A stretch of 64,000 bases of DNA from Thunnus maccoyii (taxonomy: Eukaryota; Chordata; Actinopteri; Scombriformes; Scombridae), in contig NC_056550.1 of assembly GCF_910596095.1 (NCBI RefSeq), forward strand, positions 27,333,001 to 27,397,000, in the 5' to 3' direction. A model generated the notes under the pieces. It did not search any database and had not been told where the DNA came from. It saw only the letters and a list, made by a program, of their open reading frames with translations. Positions 10,485 to 23,200 of this stretch are shown in pieces. Position 1 is the first letter of the stretch. Each line of letters opens with the position of its first letter. A program made the translations under genes and the position numbers.

Positions 10485-13400
10485 GCCTGCAGACTAAAAA
10501 GCGTGGTGGTGGCTGCAGCATCATGCTACGGGGATGTTCCTCTGCCGCTGGCGCTGAGAGGCTTGTGAGGGTAGAAGGAGAAATGAATGCAGAGAAATGA
10601 ATGCAGGACATGTGAGAAACCTTGTCACTTGGGCCAAAGCCACACAAGAATGAGGAGTCCAGATCTCAGTACGATCCAGAGTTTGTGACAGAGCTTGAGC
10701 AGTTTTTTTGCAAAGAAGAACGAGGGAAAAATTGACCAGAGGTGCAGAGACGTGTCCGAACCGACTCGAGGCTGCTGCCAAAACTGTAGGATATATATTA
10801 AACACTGACTGAGAGGAGGTGAAGACTTCTGCAAACAAGTATTCTGTCTAGAATTTGTCATTAAATCTCCTTTTATTCAATGTTGAAATACAATAAAACA
10901 TAAAAACTTGCAGGGGGTGATGAACACTTACTTCACTACATGAAAGCATGAATTAAGAATCACTTTGAAGGATGCTTTGTGTCTCATCAGCTGATACCTT
11001 CGTCTCCTCCTCCGTGCAGGTAAGACTAATGTGAACGTACCTTGGGATGAGGAGCCCTCCTCGGATTCCGCCGCTCGCCCGGCGCCGGTGCGGATCGCCT
11101 TCGTCCTTGTCATCCACGGCCGAGCCTCGCGTCAGTTCCGGCGTCTCTTCAAAGCCATCTACCACACCTCCCACTACTACTACATCCACGTAGACCAGGT
11201 CAGACTTTCAGATATCGTTCTGTGTGAACAAGAACGTCCAAAGATAAATCTGCTGGGATGAGTTTCCTTTTCATTTCCATCATGTTCATGATAGCTGTTT
11301 TCTGTTTTACTTTTAAAGAACATGAACATGTGTCAGTGTCATTTTTTGGCCATTATTCTGTTGCAGTTTCCTGGATCTTACACAGGAAGAGCACTGATTG
11401 GTTCCTTGGTGTGCTACAATGTTAGCTGTTAGCTCTCAGCAGTACCAGCAGTTTGTTCACATGATTCGATAAAGGCTGAGAAGATAAATGTACGATATAA
11501 CCTTCCTGCTCATTGTGTTTCCCTCTCAGAGGTCCAATTACCTCCACCGAGAGGTGTCGCTGCTGGCCAGCCAGTACCCGAACGTTCGGGTGACTTCCTG
11601 GCGGATGTCCACCATCTGGGGCGGGGCCAGCCTGTTGACCATGTACCTGCGCAGCATGGAAGACCTTCTCAAAATGTCCGACTGGTCCTGGGACTTCTTC
11701 ATCAACCTCAGCGCTGCGGACTACCCCATCAGGTGAGAGACCGGGTCAGACAAGAGGAAGCAGGAAGTAAAGTTTAAACTGAGCAAATATTCCAGGTGAC
11801 GTGTTTGATGTTGGTTGTCTGGAGAGCAGCTTTACAGAAGCTAAACGTGAGGAGCAGCTGTTGTTTCTAGAAGCCTAACAGGTAAAACTGTATCGGCCTA
11901 GATTTAACAAAAAGATGAAAAAGAGCTTTTTAAAGATACAACATACTTTCACACTGTTGGGAGATTCTGTTAATCCAAGCAGAAGAGAGTCTTCATGCTT
12001 CCATTAAAGCAGAACATAACACACATACACACACACTCTCCTGTCAGGCTGCTGGAAGCATCAACAACAATCTTTTGTCCAGCAGATATCATGTTTCTCT
12101 TTGTTGCATCATCTGTAGCAGCAGTAAGTTTTAGCTACTTGACAGATTTGTATTGTGTGTGTTCAGAAGCTGCTGCAGGTTAAACCGAGCGAACCGAACA
12201 CTCTTAACAGACTCACTATAAACACACTGAAGAAACCTGCTAGCCTAGCAACATTAAGGCTATAAAACAACCCATAATGCAACACTCTTCCCTCTGTAGG
12301 AGCTGGTGCTACAGCTGTACTGTCTCCATTCAGAGAGAAGATCTGATGTTGTGATAATTTAATTGTCTTGTCTATGAACTCTCAGGATAAAACATCATCT
12401 TTAACAGAATTTCTCAGGTTTTGTTCTTTTGCTTAAAGACAAAAAAGGCAGAAATTGTCTCTGAAACAGACGCAGCTGAAAGGTTTTGTTTTATGTCCCT
12501 GTGGAAGAATGTAGGAGATTAACCAATGAACCAACGTTCCTGCCAAAGCCACATTGATTTATTAAAACACTGTGTCAGCTAATGGCCACTAACCAGTGTC
12601 CTGGCAGCCCGACGGGCCTTGTTTGGTTTGTTTAAGGTCTTATGGATCAGGTTACGTGGCCGATAGACCACAAGTGCATTGAGTGTGAATGGATCGGGGG
12701 GGGGTCTATAGCTTTGAAGCAGAGCCCTTTTTAATGGCTGTCTTGCTGCTCGGGGATTTGAGGGAAGCGGTATTTGTTGAGGAAAGAGCTCGGCTCGGTG
12801 ATCAGCGGAGAGATATCGAGCGATGGTTCACAGTAAAGAAACGAGGTTACATACGGAGGTTCGTGTTTGGCTCGTCGGCCTGTTTTAAACGGTGCAGAGA
12901 TGTTGAGGATGACGTCCAGCAGGTATCCTACTCAAAGCAGCTCTGGACTCAAAACGGATCCACGTGCACATGTAGGGCTGCAACTGACGATTATTTCCAT
13001 TATCGATTTATTTGTAGATTATTTTCTGGATTAGTTGATCAGTCTAAAATGTTCATCACTGTTTCCCAAAGCCCAAGATGACGTCCTCAAATGTCCACAA
13101 GATATTTTTATTTAGTTATCGATTGATGGACTAAGACTATTAAATAAATAACACACAGACAGACAGACGTTACATAGTGTTACAGCAAGAAGAACACGTT
13201 TTCATTTGGGCTCCTTTAACCCTCCTGTTGTCCTCGGGTCAAATTTGACCCGTTTTCAAATGTTTTTATATCAGAAATATGGATTTCTTTCATCTAATTA
13301 CCTGAAAATCACATGGATGGTTCCATATCACACACTTAACAAGTAAAAGTAACGATCACTACTTTCATCGAATTTTGGGTGTTTTTATTAAAATTTATAG

Positions 13401-14212
13401 CATCTGTAGACGTTTGTCCTCCAGAGTAAAAACTGACCCGAGAGGACAAAAGTTGCACAGTCGTCGGGACGACAACAGGAGGGTTGACCCAACCATCGCA
13501 ACCAAACCAAAGATGAAACTTTAGCAGATGTTGAGCTTTGAGTTTTCATATTTCCTGCAGCTCTACAGGGGTTAAACTGGGTGTTTGGTTTAGAGCTGAA
13601 CGTATTAATCGATTGGCAGGAAATTAATCGGCAACTATTACGAAAATCAAATAATCGTTTTTTTTAAGAAAGAATTCCAAATAGTGTTTTGTTTCCTACT
13701 TTCATGCTTTTCTTTGTCAAACATGAACTGAAACTCTTCGGGTTTTGGACTGTCGGTGACGTCACTTTGGGCTTTTTTCACTATTTTCTAACAATTTAAA
13801 CACAAAACAGTCGACAGAGTGATCGGCAGATTAATCAATAATGAAAACAATCGTTAGTTACATCACTAAACCTCTGTGAGCAGCTTGTGTTGCTGCCTTG
13901 TTGAAATACGTTACTCATCCTGAACTCTTTCCCCAAACTAAACCAGACTAACGTTTAACCCAAACCAGCGTCTGAGGAGGTTCAGACGATGAAATGTTTG
14001 TATCTTCAGGGTTTTTCTTCATCTCTCTTACTCTTCATCGCTCTTCATAAGGATGGAAAAAAACAAACACACTGATCTTCTGCTGTCCTCTCTCTCATCA
14101 GAGCGACTGTTTGAACACGCTTCCAGCTAAAATCCATAGCAGAGCCGCAGCGTTAGCACAGCGCCGTCAATACATGACGTCACCGAGCCACAACATGGAG
14201 ACTGAGTCAATG

Positions 14213-14289
<77 letters not shown>

Positions 14290-16661
14290 GTACTAGCTGT
14301 CAAGAGAAGGTCACAAAAACTTTTAAATGTCATAAACAGAACATCAACTGGATGATAATTCAATATCTGACAGGACGACGGACAATTTGTCAAACATTGA
14401 TTCTTTATTTTCAGCTAAATGTGACTTTTTTTTTTTTTTGGGGCTTTTGAGCCTTAAAAATGAAGCAATATCCTCTTGTGACAGGTTGCAAAAAGATCAA
14501 CTAAAAAGTGATTTCATGTTGTTTAATTCAGTTTTTAGAGGAAATCTGTTCAGTGTTTCACAATAAAAAAAAGGAGAATTGGAGAAAAGCTGTAATTTCT
14601 GTCGCAGAAATATGTTTTTTTTTCTTCTTTTCTACCTTATTAATCATCTCACGACTCGTCAGATTTGTCTCACAACCGCTGAGCTAAAAGAAAAGAGAAG
14701 ATTCGTACTTTTACCTGAAAGCTGTAAAGACATTTATGAGTTAAATCATCCGTGGTATCAAAGCCTGCAGAACATAAGACGTTCAAGTTTTCTATTTCTG
14801 GAGGTGAAAATGTGAAACGTAGAGTCTGCAGCTCAGCTCTGACAGTCTGAAAGGTCATAATTTGCAGGGAGAAAAAAAAAAAAAAAGTCTTTAGATGAGA
14901 AACATTTTATGTGATACTTTAAACTTCTAGAAATTGAGCTGAAAAATGCTGTTATTCTTTACATCCACCTCGTAGTCCATTCTTTAAAAACATCATGCAG
15001 AAACATGAGTTTATGGCATTTGTGTGAAATCTTTAATATCTCCAGTAGACAGTAATCTTTTATATTTACAGTATATAAATGGTGTTGCTGCTGAGAAACG
15101 AGCTACAAAATACAGATTAGAATGATGGAAAGTGGCTGCAAACAATCAATGCGGCTTTTCTCTTGTTGTTTGCTGATATATACAAAAAAAAAGTTCAAAT
15201 GAAATGTAAATAATAGGTTAAACTTTTATAATCCCCCAAAACATGTCATCAAGAAGCTCTGTTTCTGCACAGCAGTAAGTCATTTGATAATTAGCTTTTA
15301 TTTTGAAGTTTGCAATTAAAAATAAAAGAAGTTTCTCAGTTTGATGAATTCAGGTAGATGCACAACAAGCAGCAGCTGCAGTCAGACGCGACGCCTGCGC
15401 TTCGTCTCAACCACTGTAATCAAATGTAATCAGAGCGACGCGTGCGTCTGTCTGCCGTCCCGTCTCCTCGTTAGGACCGACACCAGAGTCGTGTCGTGTC
15501 GTGTCGTGTCGTGCCGTGCGGCGTGTTCACACAGCCGCTGCCTCGGCTTCAGGGCCCGCACGCTGCAGATTAACCGTTTCCTTTCCAGCTTGGAAGAGGA
15601 AGCTTAAATAAACTCGGTCCAGCTGTGACACGGAGCGGCTCTGAATGGAAGAGAGACACGTTGCATCCTGGGTAGATGTGTATCAACAACCCACTAGTTT
15701 AAACACTGTTGAAATAATGTGCATGAGTCCATTTTATGTCTTTCTTCTTCTTCTTCATGTGGCCAAACACAGACGACGGCACATTAAAGTCTGCGGTTCT
15801 TTTTGTGTCTTGCGTCAGAGCCGGAGGTCTCATGTTGCACAGTGTCAATATGGATGAAGTAGATAAACACTCAATAAAAGTCAATAAAAGTCTTTGTTGA
15901 TATTTCTGCTTTGTTGTGTGGATCTAAACGTGACGTTAAGAACATTATATATACTGGTATCTAACACACCTCATTAATATGAAGTAATAAATGGATGACA
16001 GTGATTGTGTGAGATCAGATATGATTATTGATCGTGTCAAAACAGCCATGCAAACAGCTCTGACAAGACAAACAACTACGACCTCGCGAGGGAAGGGTCA
16101 TGTGACCGACGGAGACGGTCGAAGGTGATAGGAGGCTTGGTAGATAATATAAAATAACATTTATGGTCCTCGGAGGGAAATTTGTCTGCTTATGTCAATC
16201 ATAACCACACACACACACACAGCACACAACGTCTGAACAACAGCCATCAAACATCTGGTGCAAAAGAACAAATCATACAAAGATAAAAGACGGACAAAAT
16301 AAATAAATAAATCAATAAATACAACCAGCAGCAGAGATATTGTACATGCTTGTGTAGTTGTAACTTGTAACTGCTGGAAAACGAGTAAAACTGCCGTAAA
16401 GAGAAACACGTCAGTCAGTCTGAGCGCCGTCAGCCGGCGGCGTGTTTTCCTGTGATGTCACATCTCCAGCTTGATCGATCAGATCAGGGTTTAGATAATC
16501 TGTGATGATTATTGGCTGAGTCGCGGATGATTGACGGCTGTCGTCTGTCTCTCCTCAGGACCAATGAACAGCTGGTGTCTTTTCTGTCCAAATACCCCAA
16601 CATGAACTTCATCAAGTCTCACGGCAGAGACAACGCACGGTAGGAGAGTCCCTTTTTCCTC

Positions 16662-16696
<35 letters not shown>

Positions 16697-18671
16697 GCTT
16701 ATTCTCTCTAGTTTGGAAGTAGTAGTAGTTTTTGCAGTTATTGTAGTTAAATGATTGGTTCCCAGCCCTCTAGATTATTTTGATACTGGGTCGTTTTACC
16801 TTTTAGCAAATATTCAAATGCAAAAAAAAAACTTGAGATATTCAAAAATGTTCAATTTAAAGGGTTTCAATCCAAAAAAAGTTTGCTCTAAATGTGAAAC
16901 ATGGAAGTTAAATTATCCAGAAACTGATGTTGTTGCAGCTGAAAACATCAGCTCGTGTAGTTTTGGTGTGAAAGGAAACTAAATACCAGACACACAGATT
17001 CTTTTACAGTCCAACTGCCTTTAATGAACCACTGAAGCGTATGAATACAGACTCCAAGAGAAACACACTGAACAGTTCACACAAACACCTCCAGTACAGT
17101 CACACTTCTCTGTCTGCAGACGCCTGTTTCCTGCAAGATAATCGATAATATTTCCATACATGGAGTCAGTCATGTCCAGTTCTTGTATTTACTTCCCTTT
17201 TCCAACGATGGTTTCTGTAGAATCGCGGTCACCACGTGTCAAACACTTCAGATAACCTTTTCTATTTCTCCTTTCCTAACGGACGAGACACTAACGAGGT
17301 TCAAGACATCCGACCTAAAACAGAACAGTGTGGTTACAACATGTAAAAGGTCAAAGCTGATCACATGTCTACACTGGATCATCAAACAGTTCACTTCTAA
17401 TGTCATTTTTCCCTCCACACTCATTAAGCTTATCTCTTTTTTTTCTCTTTTTTTTAGATTTAGTATAATAATAATTCTATATTAGCATAACTCCTTTTAT
17501 AAATACAATTTATTCCAAATATACAGACCAGTCCTCGTACATGTACGGAGGATTTATGAAGACAAATAAAGAAAAACAAAAGTAAAGTTAAAAACTGAGC
17601 GTGAACAGAAGCTGTAGATGTTGTAGTTCCTGCACTGATGTGAGGTGTGTTTATATAAGAGAAGAAGAACGGTGGAGGACTAAAAAAAAGAAACTAAATA
17701 AATTATAATAATAATAGAAAAAAATCTAAATCAAAATGTTTTAGTCTGTGAAGACAAAAAAAAATTAAACTGTTAAAGAAAAGAAAAAGAAAAAGAAAAG
17801 CTTCTTGATTATCAACTAAAGTGACTTTAAAAAACTGTAAAACTATTTTACAATCATTAAAAATGACTGATGTACAACTCTAGATTTATAATTTTTAAAT
17901 CTGTTTAAGTCACAGATGATTCATCTGCTGCCTGTTATATGTTCTGGTTGTAGCTGCAGTTTGTTGGAGCTGCAGTATATTTAGATTTATTGGTTCAAAT
18001 ACGTCGTCAGGACGTCTTTTTCTCAGAGTAAAACTACGCCTGACTTGTCACATAAACTAATATTATATAATTTTGGTTTAGTCTTCATTGAGTTTCTCGT
18101 GTAATTTAGTTGCATCCAGTGAAATTAAATGTATTTTTAGGTTTAGACACAGATTTAGTCTTGAAGTTCCATTAACTGCACAGTCAACAGGTTTTAACAG
18201 CTTTACTTTAGTTTGTTTTTTGTTCATTATTCATTTTAGATAATTAACTGTTTTTCTCTCTATAGTTCAGCTGTAAATGTGTCTCTTTAAATGATTTTAA
18301 TCATTCCCAACTGTCGTCTCAGTTTCATCCGTAAACAGGGTCTGGACCGTCTCTTCTACGAGTGTGACACCCACATGTGGCGCCTCGGGGACCGAAAGAT
18401 CCCAGAGGGCATCGCGGTGGACGGAGGCTCCGATTGGTTCCTGCTCAACCGGGTCTTTGTGGATTATGTGGTGAACTCCCGAGACGAGCTGGTCAGCAGC
18501 ATGAAGCGCTTCTACGCCTACACACTGCTGCCTGCCGAGGTGACACACACACACACGCAGGAACACACACACACACACACACACATACACACACACAGGA
18601 ACACACACACGCACACTCACACACACACACACACACACGCAGGAACACACACAGACACACACTCTCACACA

Positions 18672-18721
<50 letters not shown>

Positions 18722-18745
18722 GGAACACACACAGACACACACTCT

Positions 18746-18776
<31 letters not shown>

Positions 18777-18861
18777 TCACACACACACACACACACACAC
18801 GCAGGAACACACACACACACTCACACACACACACACACAGGAACACACACACACTCACACA

Positions 18862-18904
<43 letters not shown>

Positions 18905-19077
18905 CCTCATACACACACACACGCAGGAACACACACACTCACACACATACACACACACTCACACACACACATACACACACACTCACACACACACATACGC
19001 ACACACTCACTCACACACACACAGTCACACACACACACACACACATCCTCACACACATCCTCACACACTCACACACA

Positions 19078-19114
<37 letters not shown>

Positions 19115-20206
19115 ACACACACGCACACTTCAGTAACCCTTCAGTCGCTCCATAAAGATACAGAGAAAGTCTTGTTTCCACTTTAGTAAGAATTTAGCCA
19201 AATATAAATAAAATACAGATATCAGATGTTTGCAGCTTCTGTCTCCGAGATGAAAACATTAATATCAACTGTAAAATCCAAGATAATCAATAGTTTTATT
19301 TATCTCTGGACCAGAAACAGGTTTATTTACTGTATAAAGGGTCAAAAACAGATATTTAGCATCATTAAAACAACACAACTGAACTCGGTTTATTTCTTGC
19401 TCAAGCATTTTTTAAATAGAACAAGTAAATATTGATTAGAGCCGATACAATCAGTCAAATAATTGATCCGAATGATCTGATCAGCAAACATTTACTACAC
19501 ACTTGTCATTCTAAATGTATGTATCATTCATAAAGCACTTTTCAAAGCTAAAAATTATAAAAGGCTTCACATTGAAAACATCAAACACACGTGATAGTAA
19601 CAACAAAATACAAAACATAAATATTAATGTTTAATAGACACCGGTGCAGTCTGATACAACAGCTCTGACATAAATTCTACTTTTATGAAGCTTATATATT
19701 TTTAGTTTTTGTTGACGTTGTCAGAAAGCTGATAATTCTTTATTGCTGAGGTCATAGTGGGTGATGCTGGACTGGAGTGTATTATATTGAAAGTTGTTCC
19801 GAATATTTTGTCCATCTCATGTCAGCGGCGCCAGAATGAGTCTGACGTTTCTGTACAACTAAAATATGAAATGCATTCCCTCTCATCAGGGTGGCTCAGT
19901 GGTCCACCAGCTAGCGGCTAAAAAGGTTCGACTGTAACCAACCAACCAGTCACTGAGACTACAAATTCATGCCCTACTAAAACAGAGCAACATACAAATA
20001 GACACACATATTGTAGCTGAAGCAGTGGTGGCAGCTGCAGCCACAGGGGTGATCTCCTCCTCCTCCTCCTCCTCCTCCTCCTCCTCCTCCTCCTCTCTCT
20101 CTCATTAAGAGCCAGTGGTGGTGGTGCTCTCTCTCCCACATCTGACAGCTCCACTGGCGATGACTCTGCAGGCTCAGGCTCGGTCACAAATCTAAGTTTG
20201 CTTTGC

Positions 20207-20239
<33 letters not shown>

Positions 20240-23200
20240 AGCAGGTAGCTCATTCATTTTGTTAGCTAGCATGTTAGCTAGCTAGCCCGGTACCTATGTA
20301 ACACACAGTAATCTAGCAAACACATAATTCATAATCACATTTTATTGGATGTCAGATAACTTTGATTTTATTTGAATTGCTCAGCGGTTGATTGTGATTA
20401 GATTTAAAGATCCAACATGTTAGAATAGATTTACCGTAATACCTGGCTTAGACGTTACCACTTTATTACCATAACACCTGAAAGTGGGAGGACAAAAACC
20501 TCTAGTTGTCCCACCTGCTCCAGCACCAGTTCCTCATATATGTTAAATATTAGGAACACTCCGCTCCAGTCCACCATCACCCACCAACACCTCAATCATA
20601 AACATAAAGTAGAATTATCACCTTTCTGACAATGTCAACAAATATAATTAGATTGCACAGGTGTTCCTAATAAAGTGCTCTGTGAGGGTTTGTTGGCCAG
20701 AACACAAATCGTCTCCCAGCTACATGTGAGTCAGTGTGGGCTCTCCACCAGTCCAGAGGATAATGGTGGTGGTGGTGCACCAGGAGAATCAATCAGGAGA
20801 CAAATGTGATTTAAAACTTGTCTGTCTTTCTCGCCATCTGCAGTCATTTTTCCACACCGTGCTGGAGAACAGCGCCCACTGTGAGTCCATGGTAGACAAC
20901 AACCTGCGGCTCACCAACTGGAACCGCAAACTGGGATGTAAATGCCAGTACAAGCACATTGTGGACTGGTGCGGCTGCTCGCCCAACGACTTCAAGCCCT
21001 CCGATCTGCCGCGCTTCCAGGTGAGAAATGACTCAAAAACATGTTTCTTCTTGTTCCTTCAGTTGGATGTTTGTTCTTCTTCTCCGTGCAGAATGATTGA
21101 AGTTTCTCACCTGTAATCTGAGTTTAACACATGTACCTACGAGCAGGATTTGTGACATCACAACTAGTTTGGAGACAATCGTGGTCCAGTATTCAACTGA
21201 CATAAGTGTGATGTGGAAACTTGAAGCCTCCAGAGCACAAACACTGAGACTTTACAGTGAAGCAGGAAGTATCTGGTGTCCAGCAGGAAAGAGAAGAGAA
21301 GATATGGGTGTAATTTTAAAGCAGCTATATTTGATATTTTTTATAATAACAGTCTGATGTGTCAGTATGTAATGTGTTGGTTGTGGCTCGTAGTGATGAA
21401 CCTACAGAGAATTATCAGAGACTCTGCAGCTTTACGGAGCTTTACAGTGAGTTTCAGCTCATTGTTTATCTGTTCTGGTTCACTCTCAGCGTCTCATAGT
21501 GTCATTTTAAGAGAAAAAGCTGTAAAAAGCCACTGTACACTACCTGCTCAGCACCAAACAGCAAACAGACACAGTTAGCTGTAGACTAGCTGGTGAACAT
21601 AGTGGAGCATTTAGCAGCTAAAGAGCCAGATATTTCCCTCAGGAGTTGGTAGAGAGCAGAAACAGAAGCTAAAAGAGAGTGAATATTGGACTCATATTCA
21701 CCAGGTGGACAGAAACACGACTCCACATGAATGATAATGTTGCTCCGTAACTGCTGGATGTGGAAATAAGCTTCAACATATCAGCTGAAAAGCTGATGAT
21801 TTGTCAGTGTTGAGTTCACTACAAATGGATAAAACATCAGTTAATGTAGGTTTAAGAATTTTAACAATGTAATCAAACTGTCCATATCAGAAAATAACAG
21901 TATGTTGGTCATGTATGATTTTTTTTCTTTAAAAAACATGATTACTTGCTTTTCCAACCACACTTGGCTACATAAATAATGTTCATCTCATTTGAACCTC
22001 TCAGTAGTCACGAAGCTTTACACAGCTGATCATTTTGTGGATTTTTTTTAATGTAATATAGCTCTATAAGCCTGGCAGAGGACAGACAGATTACAGTCAT
22101 CACGCTAGTAACTCTGGACCTTCATGCAGTCTACTACCCAGCCTCTCCTCTCGGGGCCACGGTGGCCCAGGACCAGAATAGCTTCGTATTCACAAATTAG
22201 CAGTGCTGCTTTCACGTACAGAAGGCGGTCCTTGGCTCCCTGTAACGGCAGACCTAAAGACAGCGTCTGTGGTCGAGCTACCGATGGTTTCTATAAGGAC
22301 AACTAATCTTGGAAACAGCTGTAAGCTGAGGCGGAGAGTATTTTTAGAGCTTTGTAGCGAGTTGCCGCTGAGGTTTCTAACGTTGTCATTACCATAATGC
22401 CGGGGTTGGCCTGCTAGAAAGGCGGCTCAGAGTCCTGGAAGACAGAGTTCAGGGTCGCACATGTACAGTATGTATAGTACAGTGCACACACTACTTTTAC
22501 ATTATTTAACCAGTGAGACTCTGTGAGATTAGGAATTAGATATAGAAACGATCAGCTGATTAATCGATATGATATCTATGATGAGATAATCGATTACTCA
22601 TCTTTCGGTCAAATGACAAAATGTAAATGTAATTATTTGTTTTCATCTTCTCAGATGTGAGTATTCACTGCTTTCACTGTCTTGTTGTGCTACATATCAC
22701 AACTTTTATACGACGTTGTAATATAACTTCAGTATGAAGTCCAGAGGTTGTGATATGAAGCACAACAAGCTAGTGAAGCTGTAAACAGTAAAGGGTTCCT
22801 GCACATGCTCAGTAGCGTCTGCCGTACACAGAACTACTCTCCTGAGACTGAAAACATGATGCTGTTATTAGTCTTTGGAGCCGTTTCTAAACAAACTAAC
22901 GTGACCAAACTCTTCATGATGAAGGAACATGTCACCCAGTGCAGCGATGTGACTCACTGATGGGTTTTTAATAGTTTTTTTTTTAATATATCAGGCTTTG
23001 ATACACACACAATACTTGTTAGTAGATCAGTTCATTGTTGTTGAGATTTGTTGACAATAAGAAAAAATATAGAAAATAACCAGCCTCCTTTAACTTGATG
23101 GTTGGAAGATACAACAGTTGTATAGAGGTTTAGAGGAGATCCGTAGAGTAAACTGCAGAGATCAGTCAACGCTGTTTGACACTGACATGTACAGCAGTTA

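Larger units (their letters stand above)
7005..11019. other. xylt1 intron 2
   Basis: Non-coding, 4.0 kb. It contains element C copies (about 7582-7830 and 7850-8075), a non-repetitive block around 8470-8960 that may be conserved, element D (9304-9593) inside a CA microsatellite, a T-run at 10453-10484 and a Tc1-like relic (10503-10940). Confidence 0.85.
11733..16558. other. xylt1 intron 4
   Basis: 4.8 kb without exons. It holds element C copies (12972-13125 and 13589-13865), the TIR element at 13218-13485, (TG)n at 14215-14287, a short gtgtc pentamer run near 15490-15514 and otherwise AT-rich single-copy sequence. An open frame at 12689-13081 is not convincing as a gene. Confidence 0.85.

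Noticed and set aside
18541..19130. CRISPR-like spaced repeat (recurrent gcaggaacac)
   Set aside because: Irregular spacing and CA filler; a vertebrate minisatellite, not a repeat-spacer array.
18540..19136. Long His-Thr-rich open frames in both strands of the CA array
   Set aside because: Translation of a dinucleotide repeat is open in several frames by default. The true exon 6 ends at 18539 with a phase-matched GT donor.
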